Shown: in pieces, positions 18,311-28,214 of the stretch
Position numbering within the stretch: the stretch's first letter is position 1
How the letters are laid out: every line of letters begins with the position of its first letter
Origin: Candidatus Uhrbacteria bacterium CG10_big_fil_rev_8_21_14_0_10_48_16
GTDB taxonomy: Bacteria; Patescibacteriota; Patescibacteriia; UBA9934; GWF2-40-263
DNA: 33,311 bases
Direction of reading: 5' to 3'
NCBI GenBank assembly: GCA_002793515.1
Contig: PFEU01000017.1
Span: 13,182 to 46,492, forward strand
Program-made: the position numbers and the translations under genes
The notes under the pieces: model-generated
Told to the model about the DNA's origin: nothing
The model's database searches: none
Seen by the model: only the letters and a program-made list of their open reading frames with translations

Positions 18311-18442
18311 CACGTATTTGTTCATAAAGATTATTCGTGTTTTTATGAACAAAATCCCCTATTTCCTAGAAAAACATTGCGTGGGAGGATAATAAGCCCG
18401 TCTGGTCATTGACAGAATCCTTCTCTTCTGGTAGTCTATACT

Positions 18443-18642
18443 CTTGTGCACATATGTAATCCCAAAGCCTTCGGGCCTTGAGGATCAGTAAGACTTCTTT
18501 ATAAAAGCTTTACGGAAGACATTTGAGCAATAGATGCACAGGACAGAGTAGATGAACAGGAAGAAATAACATTGTTACGCCTGAAACAGAACTTCGTATC
18601 TCAAATGCAAAAACACTCGGGTCATGCCCGAGTGTTTTGTTT
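18443..18642 (+). ncRNA. Candidate structured non-coding RNA ending at an intrinsic terminator
   Basis: UUCG-capped hairpin 18459-18485, hairpin 18494-18518, long-range CATTTGAG/CTCAAATG pairing (18520-18527/18600-18607), inner CAGG...TAAC-ATT-GTTA...CCTG hairpin, terminator; TATACT at 18437-18442. Confidence 0.4.
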
Positions 18643-18645
18643 TTT
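18610..18645. terminator. Intrinsic terminator AAAACACTCGGG-TCATG-CCCGAGTGTTTTGTTTTTT, bidirectional
   Basis: 11-bp stem with U-tract. Confidence 0.85.
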
Positions 18646-20521
18646 ATCTCAGCACCCCTCCCCACTCCATAACCTCGAACCCATCACGATTTGCACGCGG
18701 AAGATATGAAGGAGGATCTGATGGTTCCCATGCATCAAGTCCCTCATAATCCATAAGGATCCGGAAGACATGGTCTGGCCTAACTGAGAGACTCAGTGGT
18801 GCCAACTCATTCATCACCGCCGTTCCATGAAAACCGATTTTGTAGAATGGATCAGACTCCATGCGTGGTAACCAGAATTCAAGAAAGTCTTCGATCTCAG
18901 ACGGGGTAAAATTCATCGAGAAGAGCGTTGACTCAAGAAAGAGCTCAACACCCTCTTGCTCAACAACCCAGTACGATTCTACTTGCGGATACAGACCTCC
19001 TCGTCCTTCCCAAAAAAGATATGGATATGTCACTCCATCTTCTTTGTTTACGATCTGTCCACCTGGATACGCCGTCACCTCCCACCCGTCCCCATACGCT
19101 GGTTCGGTATAGGAAAACCCTCCTCGTGGGCTTACCCAAACAGTCATGTCGGTTGTTTCTTCAGGGTAGAGATAGATCACCGGCTTTCCACACTCAACTG
19201 GTGGAAGAAGCTCATAATTCATCAATTCAACCCAACGACCAAGGGCATCTTGAAAATAGATATACGCATGCTCAAACGCATCGTAGGATAGAGGTTCCTC
19301 ATCAGGGGAAGACCACGTTGTAAGATTGAACGCGTCTGCAAAATATTCAATCTCGTAACTCTCAGGTTCGTAGATGCTAATCGTAGCATTTGCATCGTAC
19401 GTTCCAACGCCTGCCTTGGTTAGACGAAGTCCATCCACGACTTCCTGGGAAACCACATTCGTGAGTGTTGTAAATCCACACCCACCCAACGCTCCTTTCA
19501 TATATGTCTGGGTATTCTGAGTTCCGTCATTCCAGGTAATCGACGGAATCCCCTGAGAAAGAATGGGAGTCTCATCTCGCGTCGCATACTCAAAAAACAC
19601 GACTTCTAAATCATACCAAAGAACACGACCATCCTCATCGATCAAAAAGTATTGATTTTTTCCCACCTGAGTACTCGCTCCTTCCCCTGCTTCATACCCA
19701 ATCAACTCTTGACCCCCTTCTAGATGAATAACATTCTCGGATGCAAGAACTGAAGTTGCAATCGATGAATCAAATCGCACCCATCCACCAGAAAGGAAGA
19801 ATCTGTTTCCCTCTGCATCTTCGATAGACTCATCCGCGATAAGGTCTGAAATCTGAGCGGTGATATCAATCGTATATCCTGGCAAATCCTCAAGGATATC
19901 CACGTTATTCCAGCCGAGAATTTCCGTTGCGGTATAGGTGTTTAATGATGGAAATGACTCTCCGGTGCTCCGCCCCTCTTGATCAAGAATGACGGAATTT
20001 TTTTGTTTCAATGGATCTATCAGAACATAGAGCATCCTATGAGAAAACCCCAGCTCTTCCGTCCGTGCCGTTGCCAGCTCCAAGTACATCCCGTCATACG
20101 CTCCTCCCACAATCGTCCCTAAACGGACTTGAGAAAGCTGTAGTGGATTCCCACACAACGGCCATTCTTTCTGTTCATCCCACCCAGGACAAAGAGCACT
20201 CGCAAGAACTGGATCGACCGTCACATGAGGTTGCTTAAATGGATCAATCCAATCAACCACAAGTTCACTCTCTGTTGAAACGGTTAAAGCTGGTTCTGAG
20301 GAGTCTTCAGCAATGTCATTCTCTTCATCCTCACCAAGATCAGCTTCATTAACCACCGCCTGCTCATCCCCTGTGTCGTTGGAAACGAGTTTGAATAATT
20401 GACCCCCCAATTGAGCGATAAAAAGCCCGCCGATAAAGGAGGCAATACCAACGAGCACAACGACTCCTGCGAACCCAGAGGCTCTTGCGGGTGATGGTGC
20501 GTTAGGTTGTCTATCATTCAT
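18644..20521 (-). CDS. Hypothetical membrane-anchored surface protein with KPVIYLYP-motif C-terminal domain
   Basis: N-terminal TM; CGKPVIYLYPEETTDMTVWVSPRGGF...YLFWEGRGG; start MNDRQPN. Confidence 0.8.
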   Translation of the reverse strand: MNDRQPNAPSPARASGFAGVVVLVGIASFIGGLFIAQLGGQLFKLVSNDTGDEQAVVNEADLGEDEENDIAEDSSEPALTVSTESELVVDWIDPFKQPHVTVDPVLASALCPGWDEQKEWPLCGNPLQLSQVRLGTIVGGAYDGMYLELATARTEELGFSHRMLYVLIDPLKQKNSVILDQEGRSTGESFPSLNTYTATEILGWNNVDILEDLPGYTIDITAQISDLIADESIEDAEGNRFFLSGGWVRFDSSIATSVLASENVIHLEGGQELIGYEAGEGASTQVGKNQYFLIDEDGRVLWYDLEVVFFEYATRDETPILSQGIPSITWNDGTQNTQTYMKGALGGCGFTTLTNVVSQEVVDGLRLTKAGVGTYDANATISIYEPESYEIEYFADAFNLTTWSSPDEEPLSYDAFEHAYIYFQDALGRWVELMNYELLPPVECGKPVIYLYPEETTDMTVWVSPRGGFSYTEPAYGDGWEVTAYPGGQIVNKEDGVTYPYLFWEGRGGLYPQVESYWVVEQEGVELFLESTLFSMNFTPSEIEDFLEFWLPRMESDPFYKIGFHGTAVMNELAPLSLSVRPDHVFRILMDYEGLDAWEPSDPPSYLPRANRDGFEVMEWGGVLR

Positions 20522-22277
20522 ACGTAAACGGAATGACACCTGTTAAAGTAGACGAGACAAGCTCAGGTGTTGAGAGCTTAGCGATCGTTGAAAAAATTGA
20601 ATCTGCTTCCTCATCTGATACGGGAACAGGCTGTCCGTTCACGACCTGGATTGGGGATAGATATATCGTACCACCTGTCTCAGTCAAAAGCACAGCCACA
20701 CTCAACCCAACATTCGTTCCCGGAAGGATTTGATCAAAGATAAAATTCCCAAGAGAATAGACAACAGGAATATCTTCAATCATCTCTATTCCTTGAATCA
20801 CGTGGGGGTGCGAACCAATAATGAGATCTGCCCCGGCATGAACAATTTTTTTTGCAAGTTCGCGCTGAACCCCTTGAGGTTCAGGGATATATTCTTCTCC
20901 CCAATGTGGAAGGACGATCACAAACTGACCACGCTGTTTCTCTTCTTCAATCACGGGAGGGACGTCTTCAATGTTCGTCCCAAACTGATGATACCCAATC
21001 ATACTGACGTGATCGAATCGGTATACCGAATCACTGAGCGCATACCCCCCAAACCAATCGATTCCCATTTGGTCGAGCCATTCCTGTGTTTCTTGTTCCC
21101 CTTCAATGTAGCGATCTCGAGAATGATTGTTTGCAAGACTCACGACATCTACGAACGGTTTCATTGCCTCCACAAATTCTGGAGCAAACGTAAATCGAAA
21201 CGGCGGATCCTCTGTTGCCACAGAAACATCTTCACTGATTGTTCCTTCGAGATTTGCCACGCGCACGTGCGCCCCTTGCAGGTAGCGATTCATCTCCTGC
21301 CAGGGGTATTCAGCTCCCTCCATCTGAATGCGTGAACGTACCCCGCGATCAAGCATCATGTCTCCCACAAACTGCAGGGCAAGAAATGGCTCACCTACGG
21401 CTTCTCCTTTCTGAAACGTCCCAAGGATATGACTTGTATTCTCTCGCCAATCACTCGTCGCCCCCATCTGAAGTGAGCTTCCCCGATGGTGAAGGTTCCA
21501 CTCTTGCGTGCCACGTAAACGATTAAGCTCAAGCAATGTTGCGAGAACTGAATTTGCATCAATCTCAAGGGAGCAGGTATCTAAACAGGCTCCCGACTCA
21601 ATCGTCCGCAAGGTGACATCGTCATGGAAAACACGTATATGTTCCGGGAGATTATGAGACATGTCGATGGAAGAGATCACGATGGCTTTTGGGACAACCT
21701 CTTGGAGCGCCCCCGCAAGAGCCTGCACTTCCTCTTGAGTCGCTGTCTCATGAATCATTATCGGGACAATTCGTGCGCGAGGGAAAAACGCTTTCACAAA
21801 CGGCACAATCGCCGATACTCCATGCTCTTGTACAAACGTCTCTGGTTCATACGATAAGTCTGAGTCGTATTGAACAAGCTTCTCGAGCGCCTCCACATCC
21901 ACCTCCACATCTCCAAACGGTGTGTTCCAGGTTCCATCCGTTATCTGAATAGGAGCACGCCCAAGAGAAAAATGGTTCGGTGACAAAATCACCACCGTCT
22001 TTTCTCGACCTGTTCCAAGAGAGGCAAACGTCTGTGCAATCTTATCGGCGACCAACAAATGATGGGCCACGATTCCTGTGCGAGCCTTTGTCCGAACCGT
22101 CTGTTGAGCGTCACTCACAGCCGATTCATACAACGAAGGAGCTGCGAGCTCATACGAAAAGACATGCGACGTATTCTCAAAACGAGGGGGCTCCTGCTCA
22201 GCACCCGTTACCACCACTCCCAAATAAAAACACACAAGAACAAGGACTCCCATCCCCATGCGTGTGTGCCAACTCAT
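20514..22277 (-). CDS. MEMO-family (AmmeMemoRadiSam protein B-like) + CapA-family (poly-gamma-glutamate biosynthesis-like) fusion, N-terminal signal/TM
   Basis: MEMO: VVILSPNHFSLGR, EHGVSAIVPFVKAFFP, VISSIDMSHNLP; CapA: FVGDMMLDRGV, NLEGTIS, SLANNHSRDRY, LPHWGEEYIPEP, IGSHPHVIQGIE, YSLGNFIFDQ; start reset to MSWHTRMGMG. Confidence 0.85.
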   Translation of the reverse strand: MSWHTRMGMGVLVLVCFYLGVVVTGAEQEPPRFENTSHVFSYELAAPSLYESAVSDAQQTVRTKARTGIVAHHLLVADKIAQTFASLGTGREKTVVILSPNHFSLGRAPIQITDGTWNTPFGDVEVDVEALEKLVQYDSDLSYEPETFVQEHGVSAIVPFVKAFFPRARIVPIMIHETATQEEVQALAGALQEVVPKAIVISSIDMSHNLPEHIRVFHDDVTLRTIESGACLDTCSLEIDANSVLATLLELNRLRGTQEWNLHHRGSSLQMGATSDWRENTSHILGTFQKGEAVGEPFLALQFVGDMMLDRGVRSRIQMEGAEYPWQEMNRYLQGAHVRVANLEGTISEDVSVATEDPPFRFTFAPEFVEAMKPFVDVVSLANNHSRDRYIEGEQETQEWLDQMGIDWFGGYALSDSVYRFDHVSMIGYHQFGTNIEDVPPVIEEEKQRGQFVIVLPHWGEEYIPEPQGVQRELAKKIVHAGADLIIGSHPHVIQGIEMIEDIPVVYSLGNFIFDQILPGTNVGLSVAVLLTETGGTIYLSPIQVVNGQPVPVSDEEADSIFSTIAKLSTPELVSSTLTGVIPFTYE

Positions 22278-22278
22278 A

Positions 22279-23301
22279 TTATTTTCCTCCAACAATCTTC
22301 TTGATCGCAGGAAGCTTCTTTTGATAATCCATAAATTCAGAGATCTGTCCTCGTGCACGCGCAAGATTATGTTCACGACGCGAGGCATATCGTGAGGCAT
22401 CCCATCCAAAATAATGGTCATCAAAATAGTCCGCCATAAATCGAGCCGCGAGTTCGAGGGTAATGGTCCCAATCGCCTGCGGAACATACTGCACCTCTTT
22501 CTTCGTCATCATATCCCCCGCCCCTTTCTGATACCCTCTCCAAGCAGAGCGAAAAACCGCCAGGTTAAATGTATTATCAATGGCGTCTTCTGCCCCTCCA
22601 CACCAGGAACGAAATGCATCCCCAAGCTCCACAAGAAGCGGACGGCGGTTACACGTATCTAAGTCGATAATCGCCTTGGCTTCACCTTTGGTGTTAAACA
22701 AGATGTTTGAAATCTTCGGGTCCCCATGAATGACACGCATGGGAAGATCGCTTGGAAGAAAATACTTTGGAAGCATGATTGTAAGGAACTCAATTTCCTC
22801 CTGAACTTCCGCGACTTCCTCTTTTTTTCCTTTTTTTACAGACTCCAAAAATGACGCATACACTTTTTCTGTTTCATGAAGAATTTTTGTGGACGTAAAT
22901 GTATACGGAAACCCATCCATCACATGGTGAAACTGAGCATAGAGCTCTCCACACGCTTGAGCCATCTTTAAGTCCTTCAGAACGTGCAGTGTTTTCCCTT
23001 TCAGTTTCGTCTGCATTCTCCAAGCATCATTCCCGATCTTGAGTACAACATCTCCCTTCTTCGACAACACCGCTTGGGGGGTAGGAAACCCTTCAAGCGC
23101 AAGGAACCGAGTCACAAATAAAAAGTCCCGCCCGATGGCTTTACTCGCAAGAACAGGATGAAGCTTCTGCAAAATATATTGTCCTGTTGGTGTCTCAATT
23201 TCAAATGTCTTATGGACAAGGCCATCTGTCACAACTTTCACTCGAGTGACATTCCCTATATCATAGGAACTCAGTACGGCCTTTGGTATTTCATGTTTCA
23301 T
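22279..23301 (-). CDS. Phosphotransferase of the aminoglycoside phosphotransferase/N-acetylhexosamine kinase-like fold
   Basis: TPTGQYILQKLHP, RVIHGDPKISNILFN, AIIDLDT. Confidence 0.8.
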   Translation of the reverse strand: MKHEIPKAVLSSYDIGNVTRVKVVTDGLVHKTFEIETPTGQYILQKLHPVLASKAIGRDFLFVTRFLALEGFPTPQAVLSKKGDVVLKIGNDAWRMQTKLKGKTLHVLKDLKMAQACGELYAQFHHVMDGFPYTFTSTKILHETEKVYASFLESVKKGKKEEVAEVQEEIEFLTIMLPKYFLPSDLPMRVIHGDPKISNILFNTKGEAKAIIDLDTCNRRPLLVELGDAFRSWCGGAEDAIDNTFNLAVFRSAWRGYQKGAGDMMTKKEVQYVPQAIGTITLELAARFMADYFDDHYFGWDASRYASRREHNLARARGQISEFMDYQKKLPAIKKIVGGK

Positions 23302-23306
23302 ACGGT

Positions 23307-23858
23307 ATGGATATTATCATATTCTTTCTGATTCTTTCTGCAACGTTGGTGATTGTCACTAATGTCCTTGCGATCTATTGGTTTGGTGCGATGCTGATCC
23401 CCGCGTTTGCAGGCGGGGCACCGTATGTCCCCACACGCCCTGAAATCATGGAACGTATGTTTGAGCTCGCACAAATTTCCCAAAATGATATCGTCGTGGA
23501 TCTTGGATCAGGAGACGGACGTCTCGTCATTGCGTCCGCACAGGCAGGAGCGAAACAATCCATTGGCTACGAGATTCACCCTGGACTTGTACGTCTCTCT
23601 ACCTGGAAAATTAGACGAGCTGGATTTGAAAATTCTGCGATCATCAAAAATCAATCCATGTGGAACGCAGACCTTACTCATGCGGACCTTATTTTTCTCT
23701 ATCAAATCCCCTACGCTATGGGACGCATCAAGCGTCTACTGGAACGAGATCTCAGGCCCGGATCTCGAATCGTCTCCCATGCGTTCAAAATTCCTGGATG
23801 GGAACCAGATGAAGTCCATGGAAACGTTCTTTTGTACAAAATCAAAGACCGAGCCTAG
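23307..23858 (+). CDS. TM-anchored class I SAM-dependent methyltransferase, FAM173/ATPSCKMT-like
   Basis: N-terminal TM; PYVPTRPEIMERMFELA, DIVVDLGSGDGRLVIASAQAGA, GYEIHPGLV, GSRIVSHAFKIPGWEPD. Confidence 0.8.
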   Translation: MDIIIFFLILSATLVIVTNVLAIYWFGAMLIPAFAGGAPYVPTRPEIMERMFELAQISQNDIVVDLGSGDGRLVIASAQAGAKQSIGYEIHPGLVRLSTWKIRRAGFENSAIIKNQSMWNADLTHADLIFLYQIPYAMGRIKRLLERDLRPGSRIVSHAFKIPGWEPDEVHGNVLLYKIKDRA

Positions 23859-23871
23859 GCTCGGTCTTTTT
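23844..23871. terminator. Bidirectional terminator AAAGACCGAGCC-TA-GGCTCGGTCTTTTTT between convergent genes
   Basis: 12-bp perfect stem containing the methyltransferase stop codon. Confidence 0.85.
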
Positions 23872-23874
23872 TGA

Positions 23875-25971
23875 CTAATGTTTTCGAGAAGGTCCTTCTC
23901 CACGTTTTTCAACAATTTCCTTTGCGACGTTTGAAGGCACAACATCGTAATGAGCAAACTCCATAGAGTAGCTCGCTCGACCCTGCGTAATAGAACGTAG
24001 GCTTGTTGCGTACCCAAACATTTCCGCAAGAGGGACGAACGCATCGATCACCTTTGCTCCAGAGCGGTCTTCCATACTCTGGATTTGACCACGCTTGGCA
24101 TTCAAGTCTCCGACAACGGTTCCCATGAAATCTTCTGGTGTCACCACCTCAACTTTCATGACTGGCTCCAACAAATTGATCCCTGCCTTCTTTGCCGCTT
24201 CCTGGAAAGCCATCGATCCTGCAACCTTAAAGGCGGCTTCTGAGGAGTCTACATCATGGTAAGAACCATCGTAGAGCACGGCTTTTACATCGAGAATTGG
24301 ATATCCCGCAAGCACCCCACGATCAGCTGCTTCACGAATTCCTTTTTCAATCGCATTGAAGTATTCACGAGGAATAGTTCCACCCTTCACAATCTCTTCG
24401 AACTCGGTACCAGCTCCTGGTTCCAATTTCTCCAGATGAATAAGGGCATGACCATACTGTCCACGTCCACCACTCTGGCGAACGAACTTTCCTTCTCCGT
24501 CTGCATTTCCCTTGATGGTCTCGCGGTAGGAAACCTGTGGTTGACCCACATTACATTCAACAGAAAATTCACGCTTCAATCGATCAACGATGATATCCAA
24601 ATGAAGTTCTCCCATTCCAGAAATAATCACCTGGTTGGTTTCTTCATCTGTGCGCACACGGAATGTTGGATCCTCTTCTGCGAGCTTGTTCAAAGCGACT
24701 CCCATCTTCTCCTGGTCCTGCTTGGTCTTTGGTTCGATCGCAATCGAGATCACAGGTTCTGGGAAGATAATGGACTCAAGCAAAATTGGATTCTCCGGGT
24801 CACAAAGCGTGTGTCCGGTAAACGTTTCCTTCAGTCCTACCATGGCCGCAATTTCTCCCGCATGAACCTCGGTGATCTCTTCACGAGAGTTTGCGTGCAA
24901 TCGCACAATACGACCAACACGTTCTTTTCCTCCAGTCGATGAGTTCAAAATGTACGAACCTGCTTTTACACTTCCTGAGTAGACTCGAAAGAAGGCAAGT
25001 TTTCCAACGAATGGATCCGCTGCAATCTTAAATGCCAAAGCAGAAAATGGTTCTTCGTCTGAACTATGACGCACGATAACCACCTCACTATCATCTGGAT
25101 CTGTTCCTTGAAATTCTGGAACATCAAGCGGGCTTGGAAGAAAGTCAACGGCTGCATCCAAAAGAAGTTGGACTCCTTTATTCTTCAACGCGGATCCACA
25201 CAAGATCGGAATAAACTCGTTTGCAATGGTCGCCTTTCGAATAACCGCTTTGACTTCTTCGAGTGTTGGTTCTTCTCCTGCAAGATACTTCTCCATGATC
25301 GCCTCGTCATTTTCGGCAACCGCTTCAAGAAGCGCTGCACGATACTCATCTGACTTGGCTTTATACTCTTCTGGAATTTCAACAATATCAATATCCTTTC
25401 CTTGATCATCTCGGTAGAAATGCGCCTTCATGGTGAGCAAATTGATCACCCCAATAAAATCTGATTCTGTTCCAATAGGAAGTTGAATCGGATAAGCCTT
25501 CTTGGTCAGACGATTATGAACAGAAGCAACGTCCTTGTAAAAATCTGCTCCGGTTCGATCAAGCTTATTGATAAACACCAAACGAGGGACATGAAAATCA
25601 TCCGCATAGCGCCAGTTGGTTTCGGACTGTGGTTCTACTCCAGCCACTCCGTCAAACACGGCAATTCCTCCATCGAGCACACGCATTGAACGCTTTACCT
25701 CAACGGTAAAATCGATGTGTCCTGGAGTATCAATCAAGTTGATCTGGTGATCTTTCCAAAAACAGGTCGTCGCTGCTGCGGTGATAGTAATTCCCCGTTC
25801 ACGCTCTTGTTCCATCCAGTCCATGGTGGCTTCTCCTTCATGCACTTCTCCAATTTTGTGCTTTCGTCCTGTATAAAATAGGACACGTTCTGAAACGGTT
25901 GTCTTCCCTGCATCAATGTGTGCAAAGATTCCGAAGTTTCGAATTTTATCGAGCGGGTATTCTCTTGGCAT
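23875..25971 (-). CDS. fusA: Elongation factor G
   Basis: [52 protein letters not shown]. Confidence 0.97.
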   Translation of the reverse strand: MPREYPLDKIRNFGIFAHIDAGKTTVSERVLFYTGRKHKIGEVHEGEATMDWMEQERERGITITAAATTCFWKDHQINLIDTPGHIDFTVEVKRSMRVLDGGIAVFDGVAGVEPQSETNWRYADDFHVPRLVFINKLDRTGADFYKDVASVHNRLTKKAYPIQLPIGTESDFIGVINLLTMKAHFYRDDQGKDIDIVEIPEEYKAKSDEYRAALLEAVAENDEAIMEKYLAGEEPTLEEVKAVIRKATIANEFIPILCGSALKNKGVQLLLDAAVDFLPSPLDVPEFQGTDPDDSEVVIVRHSSDEEPFSALAFKIAADPFVGKLAFFRVYSGSVKAGSYILNSSTGGKERVGRIVRLHANSREEITEVHAGEIAAMVGLKETFTGHTLCDPENPILLESIIFPEPVISIAIEPKTKQDQEKMGVALNKLAEEDPTFRVRTDEETNQVIISGMGELHLDIIVDRLKREFSVECNVGQPQVSYRETIKGNADGEGKFVRQSGGRGQYGHALIHLEKLEPGAGTEFEEIVKGGTIPREYFNAIEKGIREAADRGVLAGYPILDVKAVLYDGSYHDVDSSEAAFKVAGSMAFQEAAKKAGINLLEPVMKVEVVTPEDFMGTVVGDLNAKRGQIQSMEDRSGAKVIDAFVPLAEMFGYATSLRSITQGRASYSMEFAHYDVVPSNVAKEIVEKRGEGPSRKH

Positions 25972-25980
25972 AGAAAAAAA

Positions 25981-26451
25981 TTATCGACGAGCAAAGTGAG
26001 CAAAGGCGCGGTTGGCTTCTGCCATACGCTGAACATCCTGTTTTTTCTTAATTGCATCACCTTCACTATTGGCTGCTGCAATCAGTTCGTCAGAGAGTTT
26101 CACGGCCATTGGACGTCCTTTTTTCGCTCGAGCAGCTGTAATCACCCATCGGTACGCAAGAACGTAACGACGATCACCACGAACGCTCATAGGAACCTGA
26201 TAGTTGGCTCCCCCGACACGTCGACTCTTCACTTCAAGAGAAGGCATGACATTCTTCATGGCACGCTCAAAAACTTCAAGAGGATTCTCTTGTGTCTTCT
26301 CTGCAATAAGCGTAAACGCATCGTACACAACCTTTTGGGCCGTTGATTTCTTTCCATCTTGCATGATGTAGTTAATCAACTTTGTGACGTACACGTTGGC
26401 GTACTTTGGATCTGGGGTGAGTTCTCGCTTTGGGGCTTGTTTACCTCGCAT
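25981..26451 (-). CDS. rpsG: 30S ribosomal protein S7
   Basis: [40 protein letters not shown]. Confidence 0.96.
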   Translation of the reverse strand: MRGKQAPKRELTPDPKYANVYVTKLINYIMQDGKKSTAQKVVYDAFTLIAEKTQENPLEVFERAMKNVMPSLEVKSRRVGGANYQVPMSVRGDRRYVLAYRWVITAARAKKGRPMAVKLSDELIAAANSEGDAIKKKQDVQRMAEANRAFAHFARR

Positions 26452-26530
26452 AGTTTTGAATGATTCTGCCGGTGGTGCTTCCCCCTACGAGAGAGGTACT
26501 CCGACGTATGAATAAGATAAATTGAAAACG

Positions 26531-26640
26531 CTCAAAATGAGATGAAATGCGACGGTCTGGAAGGAGGAAATCGACGAAACGTAGTTCCTCTACATTGAGT
26601 CGATTTCCGACTGAAGACCGAGCAGATCGCTCATTTTGAG
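26531..26640 (-). promoter_or_regulatory. Large rod-like RNA hairpin in the rpsL-rpsG intercistronic region, candidate S7 autoregulatory element
   Basis: Nested helices: CTCAAAATGAG/CTCATTTTGAG (11 bp), GGTCT/AGACC (5), GGAAATCGA/TCGATTTCC (9), GTAG/CTAC (4). Confidence 0.65.
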
Positions 26641-26644
26641 TGTT

Positions 26645-27070
26645 TTATTTTTTGGCTTTTGGACGCTTTGCTCCGTACTTCGAACGGCTACGCATACGAC
26701 CTTCAACACCTTGTGTATCGTACACTCCACGCACAACGTGATAGCGCACACCAGGAAGATCTTTTACGCGCCCTCCTCGAATCATGACGATCGAGTGCTC
26801 CTGAAGGTTGTGTCCCTCTCCTGGAATATAGGCGTTAACCTCTGTTCCATTTGAAAGACGTACACGGGCGATCTTACGAATAGCGGAGTTTGGTTTCTTT
26901 GGAGTCATGGTGGTCACTTTGACACAAACCCCACGCTTAAACGCGCTTCCTTGTTTAAGCTCTGTTCGTTTTCGATGCAAAGAATCGAGCGTGTACTGCA
27001 TGGCAGGTGACTTGCTCTTAGATGTCTTTGATGTTCGGCCCTTTCGGACAAGTTGATTGACTGTAGGCAT
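26645..27070 (-). CDS. rpsL: 30S ribosomal protein S12
   Basis: [48 protein letters not shown]. Confidence 0.97.
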   Translation of the reverse strand: MPTVNQLVRKGRTSKTSKSKSPAMQYTLDSLHRKRTELKQGSAFKRGVCVKVTTMTPKKPNSAIRKIARVRLSNGTEVNAYIPGEGHNLQEHSIVMIRGGRVKDLPGVRYHVVRGVYDTQGVEGRMRSRSKYGAKRPKAKK

Positions 27071-27161
27071 AGGTTAGGTAATGGAGTGGTTAAATCGACT
27101 GGTGTCCGAGCGACATAATCACCCAATAACACAACGACTTACTGACTCAAAAAGCGCCTGG

Positions 27162-27190
27162 AGAGTACCATGAGCATTATTTTCGGTCAA
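27162..27190 (-). promoter_or_regulatory. Promoter TTGACC-N17-TACTCT upstream of rpsL
   Basis: -35 27185-27190, -10 27162-27167; same hexamers and spacing as the promoter at 30993-31021. Confidence 0.5.
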
Positions 27191-27227
27191 GAACACAAGT
27201 GATGTGTAATCTTTTCACGGGAAGTAC

Positions 27228-27911
27228 CTAAAACGTCCTAAAAATTGAGGCAAAGTATCCATTACAACTTCCTCCAATCAAGCCATCACAGATAGCAAAG
27301 GCTGGTTCAGAGATAAAAAAGAAGATATTTATACTAGTAAACGCACTTACTAACACAGCGATCATCAGAATCTGAGGGCCACGTGTTGCCACAAACATCC
27401 GAAGCTCTTGATATTTTGGACTATCAAAAAGCGCAAAAAAGAGCTTTGATCCGTCTAATGGATGAACAGGAATGATATTGAAAAGCATCAAAAAGAGATT
27501 CAAGAGAACGGAGAGAAACAGAAAAATAGAAAGGAGGTTCAAGGGCGCGATTATTCCCCCACCCACAAGGACACGAAAGGCCACACCTGAAACAAGGGCC
27601 ATCACGAGGTTTGAACCCGGTCCAGCAAGAGCCACCTTCACCGCATCCCATTTAGGGTCTTTCAAATTATACGGATTATACGGAACAGGTTTAGCCCACC
27701 CAAAACCAAAAAGTAACAACAAAATAAGACCTGTTGGATCCACATGAGCCAACGGATTCAACGTGAGTCGTCCTTCATACTCTGCGGTCTTATCCCCTCG
27801 CAACTTTGCGACAAGCGCATGAGAAAACTCGTGAATCGTCAGGGTGAATGCAATTGCCGACAACCATGCGATCGCAACCGCCGGAGATCCTAGAAGAAGA
27901 TTGAGAAACAT
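27228..27911 (-). CDS. Site-2 protease family protein (peptidase M50)
   Basis: FTLTIHEFSHALVAKLRGD; ALAGPGSNLVMAL; NIIPVHPLDGSKL. Confidence 0.9.
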   Translation of the reverse strand: MFLNLLLGSPAVAIAWLSAIAFTLTIHEFSHALVAKLRGDKTAEYEGRLTLNPLAHVDPTGLILLLLFGFGWAKPVPYNPYNLKDPKWDAVKVALAGPGSNLVMALVSGVAFRVLVGGGIIAPLNLLSIFLFLSVLLNLFLMLFNIIPVHPLDGSKLFFALFDSPKYQELRMFVATRGPQILMIAVLVSAFTSINIFFFISEPAFAICDGLIGGSCNGYFASIFRTF

Positions 27912-27919
27912 ACGAAAGG

Positions 27920-27925
27920 ATTATA
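27920..27925 (-). promoter_or_regulatory. Consensus -10 TATAAT 8 nt before ATG (leaderless layout)
   Basis: Minus strand TATAAT-cctttcgt-ATG; -35 not convincing. Confidence 0.45.
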
Positions 27926-27988
27926 GCGAAGAATGGAAAAAGGGCGAAATAGAAAAACCGTACAAACAGGTTGTACGGAACGTCTCAA

Positions 27989-28195
27989 CTATGCGGCGAC
28001 CTGGTCGCGAAACTCTTCCAGCACGAGACTGATCTCAGATGCTGGGTTGGGGTTCTGAAGGGCAGCTCGCATCCGCTCGCCAATCCCGAGATCGGGATGG
28101 CGTGCGTCGAGCTCAGAGAGCTTGCGCATGGCGATCTGCATCGCCCGATCTGTCCGCTCATCCGTTGAGGGACTGTTTTTATCAGTATTATTCAT
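27989..28195 (-). CDS. Small hypothetical protein (start MNNTDKNSPSTDERTDRAMQ)
   Basis: 68-aa ORF, GC-rich codons. Confidence 0.55.
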   Translation of the reverse strand: MNNTDKNSPSTDERTDRAMQIAMRKLSELDARHPDLGIGERMRAALQNPNPASEISLVLEEFRDQVAA

Positions 28196-28214
28196 ATCTG
28201 TCAATAGATGATTC

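Noticed and set aside
18409-18442. TTGACA (18409-18414) and TATACT (18437-18442) as one promoter for the ncRNA
   Set aside because: Spacer of 22 nt is too long for a standard sigma70-type promoter; promoter left unassigned
24256-24942. 228-aa plus-strand ORF opposite fusA
   Set aside because: Antisense to highly conserved EF-G, no independent coding evidence
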